Assembly: GCF_000143415.4 (NCBI RefSeq)
Contig: NW_003314279.1
Span: 765,824 to 829,823, forward strand
Direction of reading: 5' to 3'
Source of the DNA: Selaginella moellendorffii
Lineage: Eukaryota > Streptophyta > Lycopodiopsida > Selaginellales > Selaginellaceae
DNA: 64,000 bases
Below the pieces are notes generated by a model that was not told the origin of the DNA, made no database searches, and saw only the letters and a list, made by a program, of their open reading frames with translations. The position numbers and the translations under genes are program-made. Numbering within the stretch: the stretch's first letter is position 1; each line of letters starts with the position of its first letter. Shown one piece after another: positions 1 through 11,197 of this stretch.

Positions 1-3000
1 AATAATAGATTACATTTATAGTGTCAAGTGTGTTCAAAGGCCCAATTGAGCCGGTGGCACTCATAGCTTTCTCAATCATTATCCTCATGACCTAGCAATT
101 AGAAAGATGCAAGCAAGCTTTTTCTTTTTCCTCTTTTTTAGTTTTTGATTTTTGATGCAATTTAGTAAACACAAAAATGAAATTCTTAAATGATAAATCC
201 ATGTACAATCTAGCAGCAGCCAGCTACTTTCTAGAGAATTTGCCTCATCCTTTCTCATACTTTGCTCTTTTTGATGTAGCAATCAATAGCAATAAGATGA
301 TTGTAAGCAAGTTGTGGTCCTATGTTAGTTTACTTGAAGCATCTAGAACCCAAAGATCAACCTTATCACTTTATCTAACATGGGATTAAATGAAACTATT
401 AGTTATCAATCGTAATCGATTTGGATTTAGTTGTTGCTATCAATTGTGAAGTTTATTTATAAGTGAGTTTGGAGAAACTCTTGCATTTGTGGATAGTTTT
501 TATGCCAAAGATTGATCCATCCTTGTGAATGAAAATTTGTGCATAGAACAAGCAAAAACTCCAAAAACCAACACCAATTTAAAGAAAAGAAGGATCATAG
601 AGCAAACAATAGTAGGAAAAACTAAATTATAAGAATCTATTAATCATATCTAAGAAGGTATGTTTGTAAGCTCTTAAATTTAGACTTCCCGAGAAGTCAT
701 CCTTAATTGATTGGAAAAGAGGGTGCACTCTTGTTCATAAGCCTTTTCCTTTTATATTTGAACCCTATGGATCATTTATCAAATTATTCTCTTTGATTGC
801 TTATAATCCATCACGCTTCCCTACAAATTCACGCCCTCATGAATGAAAGCTAAAAGCCGCAACTCTCCCAAGACCCCACACCCTACCCCTTGGGTCGAGC
901 CCAACCGGAGCAAATTGGACATGTCAGATACTAATTAACATGTGGTGTGATTCCCTTAACCAACCAATAGAGTGACTCTCAGCTTCCAAAGACCCCACTC
1001 TCTTGACACCCTACCCTTCGAGTTAAGCCCCACCGGAGCAAATTAAACTTACTAGATATCAATTAATATGTAGTGCGATTCCTTTAGCCAACCAACAGAG
1101 TTAAACTCAAGACCTCTATGATACCAAATGTAAAATCTTAAATTGAGACTTCTCGAGAGGGTCACCCAACTCAGTATTATTCAAATCCAATGACATTTAA
1201 CCCCAAGTATCCCAAGACCCTTAACCGATTAGAAAAAAGGGTACACTTTTGTTCATAGGCCCTTTTCTTCTATATTTGAACCTCATGGATCGTCTCTCAA
1301 CTTGTTCTCTTTAATTGCTTACAATGTTGTGTTCTCATCTAGTCCCAACTAGAAAGTAATAGCTATCAAAGTGCTAGGATCTTTATTATTATCATATTTC
1401 CTGCAAATCCATGCTATTAACACCTTGGTATAGCATACACAACACAATCAATACTATGGGCAAGACTAGGAATGTTGAGATTGCACAGTTGCCACTTCAA
1501 GCTTCTTTCTTTGCCTAGCTAAGAGAGGAAGAGGAGCTCAATAAAAACATTTGATAGCAAGGAAAGTTTAGCTTGTTTCCAATATAGAACAATATATGCT
1601 ATGTTTGATGCTCTTTTGCTAAATGAGTAAGAAGAGAAGGGCAAGAACCTACACATACGAACAAAAAAGAATAGTTTGCTAACTTCCTTTACTTCAAACC
1701 AAGTGACTTTCATTTTGTATCTATATCATGGTTTCAAAACTTTAGTATAAGATTACCAAACTTAAAAGCTTTTTATGTAAATTTTAAAACTTATTCTTAC
1801 ATTTATAAGTTATATCTATAATTATCCTTTTTTTAAAAAGGCATTTTTGATTAGATGGAGGTCTGATTAGTAATTTAATCACTTTTATATTAAATTGGAT
1901 TAATCTTATCTAATTATCATATTAATTAATCTTACTAGTCTTATAGAGATTATACAGATATTTATGACTTTAAAAAAAATTGATACTAAGATATTAAACC
2001 CAGTTAAATAAGTCTAATTATAAGTCCCTTACTAGTAGTTCAGCACTCTCTAAAGTTTCATTTATAAGAGGTTGTTTAATATAGAGTTTCACCTTCTACT
2101 TGATATTTAAAGCTTGCTATATGAATGCATAGGCATTTAAGATTATCATGGTATTAAGTTTCTATATTTGAGGGAGATTAATAATGGAATATGATTAAGT
2201 TGATTATTTTAAATTAAAATCCTTATAAATATAGTAAAATTATATCCTTATAAATATATAAAAATATACAAGAATAGATAGACTTGATTCAATCTCAAAT
2301 AGATGGTCCATATATTATAGTACTATAATTACCATATTACCTAGGTACGATGATACACATATATACCACCAAATGATGCTTTTAAGTTTGTTTGCTATCC
2401 TTTAAGACCACTTTTAACTCAAATTTACAACTATTAACAAAATATGTTTTTGCATCTTCCCTTCAGTCAACAAATAATACCTATATTAACTTGCACTCAT
2501 GGCCTTTGTCCTTGTCTAGCACCCCATATAGAAAATCAAATTCACTTCATTTATCCTTTACATCTTTTTATCCTTTTTTTGAAAAAAAGAAGGTGCTAAA
2601 ATATTAGTTTTGTTTGGACTCATTACACTTATTTTCACTTTAACATCTATATTTGGCCTTACTTCATTATTGTATTCATTTGGCTTCACTATATCAAGGT
2701 TGAATATTCTATTTAAACTCACTATACTCATTTTGACTTTGCAATTCATTTTATTCATTTACACTCCACTATCAAATTCATTCATCCTCACTCTTTCATC
2801 AATGTTGGATTTCTACTTATCCTCTCCCTCCTCCAAAGAAAAAAGAGTTTAAAGCATTGAAGTAAAGAAGAGAAGGCAAGAAAATTATGAAAGAAGAACA
2901 AAGTAATAAAAAAGTATTGAAAGGTGAATTTTTATAGCAGAAATGAAGAAATAACTATAAAGACATGCACCTTAAAACTTGGAGAATAGGATTTTTTATT

Positions 3001-3920
3001 AACTTTCTTGTCAAGCTATGTGTTAAGGAGGTTGAACGGTGTGAATATTTAATTTACCTTGTGTTAATTGAACTATTAAATAAAGAAGTCCCTAAGAGAA
3101 CACATAATTTCTTTAACAACTATAAAATAAAGGCTTTTAGTGACATTCATAAGCAAACTCAATCAAAAAATTTGGCCAAAGTGACTCAACTATTGCAATA
3201 ATAGATTACTCAACACTAAAATTGATAAAAAACTCCATCAACAAAAAAAAAAGAAAAATTTTTAGTTTCATGCATATGTTAACATCCAAATTAGTATGAG
3301 GAGGATAAGAAATATTGAACTCAATACTAAATTGAGAATGAAAATCATAAGAGTCATAAATGATTGACATATCAAAGAAATTTTGCAAATGAGGAAAAAA
3401 ATTGAGGAACATAAAAAGGTCATTTAAACTAAGAAATAAGAAAATGTTGAAAAAAAATAAAAAATAAAGAGAAAGGATCAAATAATAAATTGAAAGAATA
3501 ACACCTACCCCGCAAAATCTTTAACTTATCTTCAAAGTTATATCCATAATAATAAAGTTTTTCATTTGTAACACATGTGATCATAGAATGAAATTTGGAT
3601 ATATTATCATTATGGATCCTTAAAACCTTGGAAAATAAATAAGGATAAAATAACCATTAAGGGCTCTCTCATCAAGCAATTACCCCTTTTCCAGTTGGAT
3701 TAAGGGGAGAGAGATAAGATGCATTACATCATCACAATTTAGAATTCATTTGAACTTATACACATCATTAGAAAAATTTAGTACCCCTCACTTCCACTAA
3801 TATGAGTGTTTCGGATATGAAAATAAATATATTAATTAGGGTTTACACCCTTCTTAAATATAAAAATAGATAAACTAGGTTTGATCCCAAATAAATGTTC
3901 TATATACTATAGTATACATA
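1..3920. other. AT-rich intergenic DNA, no gene seen
   Basis: No reading frame here resembles a known protein; the longest open frames are under 95 codons, AT-rich and low in complexity. Apart from the repeats listed separately (about 663-840, 871-1113, 1129-1345) I see nothing functional. Confidence 0.6.
663..1345. repeat. Two related repeat copies flanking a tandem duplication
   Basis: About 663-840 and 1129-1345 are diverged copies of one sequence (starting near CTTAAATT-GAGACTTC and running through a TTCATAGGCC and TATATTTGAACC block). The second copy is preceded by GATACCAAATG, which is the reverse complement of an initiator-Met-tRNA-type primer site. It may therefore be the start of a minus-strand LTR. 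Between the two copies, 871-989 and 990-1113 form a diverged tandem duplication of about 120 bp containing CCCTACCC and CACCGGAGCAAATT. No coding content is visible. Confidence 0.5.
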
Positions 3921-4020
3921 NNNNNNNNNNNNNNNNNNNNNNNNNNNNNNNNNNNNNNNNNNNNNNNNNNNNNNNNNNNNNNNNNNNNNNNNNNNNNNNN
4001 NNNNNNNNNNNNNNNNNNNN
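3921..4020. other. Assembly gap (100 N)
   Basis: A run of exactly 100 N, so its length is probably a placeholder. Confidence 0.95.
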
Positions 4021-4082
4021 TGTGTTTTGAATTAAATTAGGAATTATCATTAAATCTAATTTATTTGGAAAACTTGTTGTGC

Positions 4083-4700
4083 AATAACACTTGGTTTGAA
4101 TGTTTCTCCTATTTATTAATCCAATTGATCAAAGGTAAATTTATATTTATAAGTATATTTATAATATATAAACACAAAATTAATCTTAATTCATATCAAC
4201 CAAATAGATGGTAGAATAAACTAAAATATACTAGAAAGTATTTATGAAAGTTTATTAATTATAAATATTTTTATAAATTATAAATAAAAGCTTAATCTAA
4301 ATAAATAACAATTGTTAGATGGTAAAATATCCTAGAATATCCAAACATTACTTAAACAAACTAAAAAGCTAGACACTTTCTAAACTTTAGTAGTACTAAA
4401 TGAAAAATTTGCTACGTGTTGCATGTATCAACATTTAGTTTGTTTAATAGTAGTGTTATTTTTACTTATTAATCTAATTGATCAAATAAAAGTTTATAAC
4501 ATGTTTATAATTTATAAATACAAGATTAATCTTATTGCATATCAACCATTAGATGGTAGAATAAAAAAGAATATACTAGAAAGTGTTTAAGAAAGCTTAT
4601 AAATTATAAACATGTTTATAATTTATAAATATAATATTAATCTAAATGAATAACAATGGTTAAATGGTATAATATCCTAGAATATTCAATCATATTATAG
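4083..4700. repeat. Degenerate AT-rich tandem repeat
   Basis: 4083-4355 and 4430-4700 are diverged copies of a block of about 270 bp. Each block is itself two related monomers carrying AATCT(A/T)AAT, the core AGATGGTA and the core ATATCCTAGAATAT or ATATACTAGAAAGT. The repeat ends exactly where the PPR open frame begins. Confidence 0.6.
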
Positions 4701-6455
4701 ATGTATTATCATTTTCTTAAGCAAATCCGAAACAATAAAGTTTATAACTCCATTGCACAATATAATGAATTTTACAAAAGTAAAAAACCTTCAAAAACTA
4801 GTTCTAAAACCCTAATGGATAATTTTCCAGATAGATATCTTCAGTGGATGGCCAAGAACATGAAAAAATCTACCTCAGGGAACTTTGCCAGCAACATTCT
4901 TGCAAAACGGGTTGAGCAACCGTCAATTCCATTGGAGGCTGATGCTCTTCGCAGCAGACTTGTAAATCAGCTCTGCCACTGTGCTGCAACAAAGGATCTG
5001 GCTGAGGGAAAACGTCTCCATTCGTTGATTCTCACGTCGTTCGAGCTCCAGCATGATCGTTTCCTGCTTAACACACTGCTCCAAATGTATGGCAAATGCG
5101 GTGATATTGCAGCCGCGTGCCGTGTCTTCGATCAGATCAAGGATCCCAATGTATTCTCCTCTGCAATATTGATCGCTGCATTTGCCAATAACGGGCATCT
5201 TGAGGGCGCACTCCCTGTCTTTGAAAGAATGCGTGAGTGTGATATAGTTTCCTTCAACACAATTCTCCAAGCTCTTGCGCAGCACTCCATGCTCGATCAA
5301 GCAAAAGTACTGTTTGACTCTATGCCCGAGCACAACACTGTCTCCGGCAACACTATTCTATCTGCATATGCCCAAAGTGGGCATTATTCTTATGCAGAGG
5401 CAGTGTTCGAATCCATGCCTCTTGTGGATACCATCACATGTACCGCCATGGGGTCGGCATATTCTGCCTCCGGGAAACTCGAGCAGGCAAAGGCACTGCT
5501 GAATCTTATCCCCGAAAAAGACTGCGTTGCATGGAACGTGACCCTAACTGCATATGCCGCTGAGGGGAATCTGGAGAAATGTAAGCAAATCTTTCTGGAT
5601 ATGCCCGAAAAGGACGTAGTATCATGGACAGCGCTGCTCCAGGCTTATTCCTTGGCCGGTGACGTAGAAGCAGCAGCATGGGCGTTTGATTCCATGCCCG
5701 AGCACGATAGCATCGCTTCATCAAATATGCTTTATGCATTTGCCAGATCTGGGCATCTGGCAGACGCGAGGGCAGTGTACGACCGTGCGCCAGGGCCAAG
5801 CACCGCCGCCTGCAACGCCATGGTGGCGGCATATGGCATGCACGGTGACGTGCACGCTGCCGTGGCCACCTTCTATGCGATGCCGTACGCAAACGTTACG
5901 TCGTGGAACGCTGTCTTGCACGCACTTGCCCACGGTACGGGCGTGCATGAGGCGGGGAGATTCTTCGTACGGATCCCTGTGTGGGATGTGATCTCGTGGA
6001 ACACGATGATCGTGAGCTATGCCCACTCGGGCAATGGGAAGAACGCGATCGATCTCTTCCGGAAGATGGGGCTTCTCGGGATCCATCCAAACGAGATCAC
6101 CCTGCTGGGCGTGCTTCTCGCGTGTAGCCACATTGGGAGATTGCGGGAAGGCTGGAGGATCTTGGCGGCGATGGAGGACGATTTCGGCGTGAATCGCAGC
6201 GCCGATCACTACTGTGCGATGGCGGACGCCACGGGGAGAATTGGGCAGCTTGGAATCGCCGAGCGGCTCATCCAGGAAATGCCGTTCGATGCCGACAATG
6301 CCGCCTGGGGCTGCCTGCTGGGGTCGTGCTTGATCCACAGCGATCTGGAGCGAGGCGCTGCCGCGGCGAAGCGGCTGCTGGAGCTGGATCCCGGGAGTGC
6401 CGCTGGGCACGTCCGATTGAGCAACGTCTTTGCTCCCCGGAGCCAAGAGGCCTAA
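4701..6455 (+). CDS. Pentatricopeptide repeat (PPR) protein, PLS/E type, truncated
   Basis: A single-exon 584-codon frame. From about residue 75 on there are a dozen or so PPR motifs, mostly short S-type units of about 31 residues (repeated patterns such as VFDSMPEHD, DVVSWTALLQAY, DVISWNTMIVSY). They are followed by a longer P-like repeat (NEITLLGVLLACSHIG) and the start of an E domain (AWGCLLGSCLIH, AKRLLELDPGSAAGHVRLSN). PLS-class PPR proteins bind organellar RNA, usually for C-to-U editing. The frame stops at 6453 inside the E domain, so the E+/DYW end is missing and this copy may be non-editing or decayed. The first 38 residues are Lys/Asn/Tyr-rich, AT-rich in codons and begin at the end of the upstream repeat; Met39 (4815) is an alternative start. 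A basic, Ser-rich N-terminus would suit organelle targeting, but I cannot score it. Confidence 0.85.
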   Translation: MYYHFLKQIRNNKVYNSIAQYNEFYKSKKPSKTSSKTLMDNFPDRYLQWMAKNMKKSTSGNFASNILAKRVEQPSIPLEADALRSRLVNQLCHCAATKDLAEGKRLHSLILTSFELQHDRFLLNTLLQMYGKCGDIAAACRVFDQIKDPNVFSSAILIAAFANNGHLEGALPVFERMRECDIVSFNTILQALAQHSMLDQAKVLFDSMPEHNTVSGNTILSAYAQSGHYSYAEAVFESMPLVDTITCTAMGSAYSASGKLEQAKALLNLIPEKDCVAWNVTLTAYAAEGNLEKCKQIFLDMPEKDVVSWTALLQAYSLAGDVEAAAWAFDSMPEHDSIASSNMLYAFARSGHLADARAVYDRAPGPSTAACNAMVAAYGMHGDVHAAVATFYAMPYANVTSWNAVLHALAHGTGVHEAGRFFVRIPVWDVISWNTMIVSYAHSGNGKNAIDLFRKMGLLGIHPNEITLLGVLLACSHIGRLREGWRILAAMEDDFGVNRSADHYCAMADATGRIGQLGIAERLIQEMPFDADNAAWGCLLGSCLIHSDLERGAAAAKRLLELDPGSAAGHVRLSNVFAPRSQEA

Positions 6456-6554
6456 AATATTTGAATTCTAGCGTACATGGTCGAAATGCGTGTTGTACGC
6501 CAAGAAATCTGGCTCGAACGGAGCCTCCCAGCCCGTCCAAGGAGGTCGATCGCA

Positions 6555-6663
6555 CACGTAATGCGCGATTGCAGGGGCCAGCGAGACGCCACGGCATTCT
6601 CTCAAACAGGTCGCTCGCCTGATAAAGAAACCCATTCTGCATGTAGCACGAGACGAACGACAC
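6555..6663 (-). pseudogene. Antisense PPR fragment
   Basis: Reading the minus strand from 6663 gives one PPR motif (SFVSCYMQNGFLYQA followed by SDLFERMP), after which similarity is lost. It lies tail-to-tail with the PPR gene, about 100 bp beyond its stop, and has no neighbouring intact repeats. I take it as a broken second PPR copy continuing from 6850-6965. Confidence 0.6.
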
Positions 6664-6768
6664 CTTGTTTTTAGATTCTATCCTTTCTCTATGGAAACAT
6701 CATCAGTGCGGGTAAAAGCTACGATCATCACGACACAAGAAACGGTTATATCTAACTGAGGATTAGAT

Positions 6769-7134
6769 CTAGAAGTCTGTATGCGCAAATGAAAGTGTCA
6801 ATGACGAAGAAGAATCCATTTTCGACGTGCTGAGCTCCACGCAATAACTCCCTGGCCTCATGGAGCCGTGATTTTCTGCCAAGGCTCCCAGCATCGTGTT
6901 CCATGAGACCACATCCTTTCCGGGTATTTCAGCGAAGAGGGCCCTGGCCGAGTCCAAATGCCTGCTTTTGGGAGAGTGCCACGGGCCAGGAGAAGACATT
7001 CGGCCCATCCAAGGCACTGAACATCCAGCCAATGTGTATCTCGTGGAGTTTCGATTATCAAACCTGTGCTCTAAAGCCTGCTGTGCAGTTATCCTAGCTT
7101 TGGGGTCATACTTACCGAGCAAAGTTCCAAACAA
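6769..7134 (-). pseudogene. Mosaic: kinase C-lobe end joined to PPR fragment
   Basis: One 121-codon minus-strand frame begins with a stretch typical of the last helices of a CMGC-type protein kinase (LLGKYDPKARITAQQALEH, about 7122-7060; the pattern DP-x-x-RITA-x-QAL-x-H is familiar from cyclin-dependent kinases). About 30 codons later it changes into a PPR motif (HLDSARALFAEIPGKDVVSW, about 6960-6870). These families are not normally joined. The segment looks like a chance fusion of two gene scraps, perhaps a kinase terminal exon captured next to a PPR pseudogene. Expression is not supported by anything I can see. Confidence 0.55.
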
Positions 7135-7337
7135 ATAAACCCAAACGTGTTAAATTTTGCTCCAACTTAAAAACCTAAACGATTCTAAAAGAATATTTTA
7201 AATATTTGAATATTCTACTACATGATTTCAATCACTTAGATCATCATCATCAACCTAATCTTCCACAGCACTTTCATCTATCTCTTGTAAAAGTTCGTAG
7301 AATTTTCCATCCTTTGCTACATATGCAAAAGCCTCTC
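7135..7337. other. Intergenic, nothing recognised
   Basis: AT-rich sequence between the kinase/PPR scraps and the hAT remnant; no feature recognised. Confidence 0.5.
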
Positions 7338-7809
7338 TCAAGGATCAATCTCCTTACAAGGGGTACCCTTAGTCTCTATGAGCCAGACTAACTTCAAGTT
7401 AGTGTAACAATACACTAACTTTTCCATGTTCAATGTTAGCAATTGAGCTCTTCTCAGACTGGACAATGCTTCAGGCACTCTAATTTCTTTCAACATCAGA
7501 AACTGAAAATGCATTAGCTGAGCACCCATATAGCCACCTTTTGCAGGTCAGGGAGTTGAGATGCATATTCTCCCCATCAAAACATCTCTTACGCATGTTT
7601 CTTTGAGCTAGATTATGTCTCATCTTTGCAGATTGATTTTTCTTGAAATCACAAAATTGAAGCATAAAATTTTCCTGAAGCTTCAAATCCCCTTTTGAAA
7701 GTTTTTCAAAGTATGCATGGATGTCATTGTTAGCTTTGACATCCTTGTCCATGTCCATCCACAATGGATGTAAATAGGATCCCACACTTTGTAGGCAATT
7801 GTGTATCAT
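7338..7809 (-). pseudogene. hAT transposase C-terminal remnant
   Basis: The minus strand encodes, in two frames separated by a frameshift near 7500, the end of a plant hAT-type (DUF659/hAT dimerisation) transposase. The first part (7809-7480) has SVGSYLHPLWMDMDKDV, corresponding to the usual AAGYFLNP-type segment, then a DFKK segment and the SA-x-AFSVSDVERN segment that corresponds to the SSGCERNWS block. The second frame (7529-7338) ends with NMEKLVYCYTNLKL, matching the LVYVHYNLRL block after the HTKKRNRL motif. The rest of the transposase and the terminal repeats were not found. Family knowledge identifies it; no database search was possible. Confidence 0.6.
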
Positions 7810-7939
7810 GAGCTAATTGTTTGGAGTAGATTGATCATTATTGTATATGAATTCTTAACCACTTCAATTCTTTACATGTGCACCACAACATCGTCAACCA
7901 ACTTTTATAGTCTCTTTTTCAATAAAGATTAAAAGATAG

Positions 7940-9073
7940 ATAATATCAAAGTCAGAGACAATGATATCGTAAAGACAACAAATTATTAATTAATTATTCT
8001 ACACAAAAGCATTCCAAATAAGTTATCATCTGATAAATTAGTATATTGAAGGAACCACCAAAATCATCATAATTAGAAGACATAACATTAACTATTGAGC
8101 AAAATTCAATAGCAAGTGTATCATCGAACTAAAGTGAAGACAATGAGATGGATTTATATAGTACACAACCTCCTAACAAACAATACAAGTACTAATATCT
8201 CAACTGCAAACAACTAAATTGGACATTACTATCCTTAGCTAAAGCATAAAGCCTTCAAGATCAAATCAAGATCAATGAAAACTCACTACTTTCATAAAGT
8301 TTATTGAAATGCAATATGCTATTAAGCAAAACACTATAGAAGAAAGATATAAGGGTCATTTTTCTAAAAAAGCGTAATAACCATTTTCCACACCAACTCT
8401 AAACTCTATCAAACTCAATTGCTTTAGCCTCAAAAGTTAGCATTCCTTTCAAGCTACATCATAAAAATTACTTACTAAGGTTTAAGCTAATTAAAGTCAC
8501 CTTTAACCCTTTCACTAGCTTGCAATGGCTTACGAAAATAGAATGGTTTTCAAGTAAAATGATCAATGGATTAGCCATAGGAAAAGTCTAAGAAAATTTA
8601 TGGAAATTTTCCAACCTAGAAAAAGAATGACTCTTAGTCTAAAAATGTAAATTTCCAAGAATTAACCAACTTCCTTTTACTTACAACTTCCAAATTTGTA
8701 TGATCCAATAATATGCTTAAACATCAAATATTATGCCTATATAATCAACAGCCGATAAAAATATCTAGAAATGCCAATGAATACCCAAAACTTGATGAAT
8801 ACTACATTTTTGGATTTCTATATTGCACTAACACTATTTTTTAATCACCTTCAAGATCAAATATAAAGCCAAAATATTAACAAAAAAAAATGACATGAAA
8901 ATCAAGTTCCAAAGACAACTCTTCATCATTTGATATAACAATGCTACTTCCACTAACACAAGTGTTAACAATGCAAATGTCTCAACTATACATTTCCTTT
9001 ATTCAACAATCTACTATAAATGTTAATGGATCAACTAACAAATTATAATAAATGAATGTTATAACTTTTTCTA
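7940..9073 (-). mobile_element. Family B LTR element, internal region (left fragment)
   Basis: Non-coding, A/C-rich on the plus strand. It is collinear with 39290-42355 with large deletions: for example the segment around AAGTTATCATCTGATAAA (8019) matches 39361, and GAATGTTATAAC (9054) matches 42344. It is interrupted at about 9074 by the 12.9-kb inverted-end element and resumes at 22031. It is more AT-rich than the 39-43 kb copy, so probably older. Confidence 0.65.
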
Positions 9074-9085
9074 AAGCAAGCTCTA

Positions 9086-9101
9086 TTTCGTTAAAGTGGG
9101 A
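9086..9101 (+). repeat. Left terminal inverted repeat
   Basis: TTTCGTTAAAGTGGGA, preceded by TA. It continues TTTATTCAG and then a second, direct copy of the motif as AAATGGGAC, a feature shared with the left end of the nested element at 20563. Confidence 0.8.
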
Positions 9102-9303
9102 TTTATTCAGTAAAATGGGACTAGGTACAAATTTTCAAGTATTTGAAAATGACGTGAAATTATATGTTTTTTGTCCAGGGGCTAGACATATCTGGGGCAT
9201 GGTGACTAGCGCAGTGACTTTGTGTCTAGACTGAGTCCATCTGGTTGTATAATAAATCTCATTGTCAAGGTGAACAAGCCGAATCTGAAGCTAAAGAAGA
9301 GCG

Positions 9304-9325
9304 ATGGCATGCGCGCACACACTAT
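9304..9325. repeat. Subterminal palindrome copy, degenerate
   Basis: The left half ATGGCATGCG is intact; the right half is degenerate (CACACACTAT). It lies about 220 bp from the left end of the element. Confidence 0.4.
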
Positions 9326-9620
9326 TTGTTTGTTCATTGAACGTGTAGTGAGCTTTCCAAGATGAACGTCATTCCTATTAGCCAGACATATAACTTAATG
9401 GTGAGAACATTTAGATATTATTCAATGTTATCTTTTTCTAACGAATCTAATTGTGAAGGTGTAGCAAGAGGCATTGCTAGTCTGGAGAAGTCATTTAACT
9501 CATTTGACCCTTAGTGTATTTTCATGAAACTAAATAACATTCATATTATTAAGGAATTTCTCTAGTACCTTTTTTATTACGACATAGAGGCTTGCATTTC
9601 TTTCAAAGGTGATTTAGTAA

Positions 9621-9642
9621 AAGGCCTAAGGGCACATGCCAT
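9621..9642. repeat. 22-bp palindrome copy, degenerate left half
   Basis: The right half GGCACATGCCAT is intact; the left half is AAGGCCTAAG. Confidence 0.5.
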
Positions 9643-9709
9643 TCTATTTCTCAGACCGGTATTAAGATATACTAGTGCAAAGGGAAAAAGGTATTTGGTG
9701 ATCAAGTAA

Positions 9710-9731
9710 ATGGCATGAGGGCACACGCCAT
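9710..9731. repeat. 22-bp palindrome copy
   Basis: ATGGCATGAGG followed by GCACACGCCAT, just beyond the 3' end of the minus-strand gene. A run of CACGCCAT words follows at 9771-9815. Confidence 0.75.
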
Positions 9732-11118
9732 TATAAGCCTAAGCGCTAGTGGACACCTCCTTTTTGGTGTCACGCCTCACGCCATCACGCCATGCCATCA
9801 CGCCTCCTCTGATTCAGATTCAGATTGTTCACCTTGAAATAAAATACATTAGAAACTTAGTAAAGGAATATTAATGAATCTCACCTTGAACTCGGGTTAT
9901 AAATGCTATTGCTGCATCTCTTGCATGGTCTGGCAAGGTGATGGTGGCACTCTGCTTCCGCATCCAACCATGCACAACATTATCCACCGATATGCTCATG
10001 ATGGGATCCCTTGGATTCAGCACCCATCTCTTTTCTAGGCAATCCTTCGTATATCTGGAACTTGGCTTGAACCACTCCACAGTTACATTGAAGGAGTTAG
10101 TTTCCGCATCCTCCTCTACATCAATGATGCAGCGCCCCACCCATATCATTTGTTTTTTATTACTGGGTCTGATAAGCACGACCATTCCTTTGTAGACCTG
10201 TACTGGATTGAATGCTGAATCCGACTTCTTGTTCCTCAGCCCACAATAGTGATCCTCAACATCGTTATCTGTCACTGCATTTCCAGAGGACATTGTTCCG
10301 CTACTATCTGGTGCTCTGGGTTCTGGCCAAAAGGACTCTTCCAATTCTTCATATACAACCAACCCATTTTGGATAGCAGATATAATCTTCTCCCAGTATT
10401 CGAGCAAAGGCTTGCACCTCTTAAAATAGGATTCTCCACCAAACACCAACCCCCTCTTCTAGAAGGCAATATGCTATCTAATCCCGGCCACTATTCTTTC
10501 CTGGTCTTTGAGTCCATCCGGGTGCATCGGCTGTGGGGAACCCTGAGGAATCATAGGTTCCCTAGTTATGGGATCTCTCTTGAAGAGTTCAATGCCGTCC
10601 ACTGGCAGCCACACTGTGTCCCATTCTCTCATCTTGTACCTCATCACTGGAGCACCGTCACGCATGCTGAAATGAAACTGAAGAGGCTTGGAGTGGCCAA
10701 TCAGCGTTTCGGATCTGTCCCTGATGTAGCCTCTTACAAACCCCTTAAAGTCTGGAACCTCTGTCACAAGTGCAGCTTCAACAGTGCCTTTGATGCAATT
10801 TTGGAATTCATCGTAGAGTTGTGGGAGGGTGAGGACATTGGATCGCCGGAGGGACTCTGCCAGGTGACTGAACATGGCATCGACGTCTTCATGAGTGTGC
10901 CCAACCATGAGAAAGCCAAGTGTAACCGTTTCAAATATGCCTTTGGCAACAAGCATCGCCAAGTACGCGAAGATGTACATGTTTTTGTTCTCACTGCCAG
11001 CATTGTTTGTTTGGAGCAGAAGATGGGGTGGAAGGCCACATCGGCCGCAAGAACTTCCTTGAGATTCTGCTTCGTTTGGATGAGGCTGTGCATTCACCGG
11101 GCGACTAGCCTCGTCGGA

Positions 11119-11140
11119 ATGGCATGAGGCCTCACGTGAC
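11119..11140. repeat. 22-bp palindrome copy within DUF7869-type gene
   Basis: ATGGCATGAGG followed by CCTCACGTGAC; the left half is perfect and the last bases are degenerate. Confidence 0.7.
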
Positions 11141-11175
11141 AACCCTACAATCTGATGGCCAACATATTCACTGGG

Positions 11176-11197
11176 ATGGCATGGGGCCCCACGCAAT
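11176..11197. repeat. 22-bp palindrome copy within DUF7869-type gene
   Basis: ATGGCATGGGG followed by CCCCACGCAAT. On the gene strand it is bracketed by GT and by CCCAG, so it could be excised as a tiny intron of about 29 nt; the frame is also open through it. Confidence 0.7.

Noticed and set aside
5721-6446. 241-codon minus-strand frame opposite the PPR gene
   Set aside because: Shadow frame created by the GC-rich PPR codons.
9052-9234. 60-codon plus-strand frame
   Set aside because: It begins in family B DNA and crosses the terminal inverted repeat of the DNA element, so it cannot be a conserved gene.
10249-11127. 292-codon plus-strand frame opposite the DUF7869-type gene
   Set aside because: Shadow of the conserved minus-strand coding frame; its translation shows no recognisable motif.
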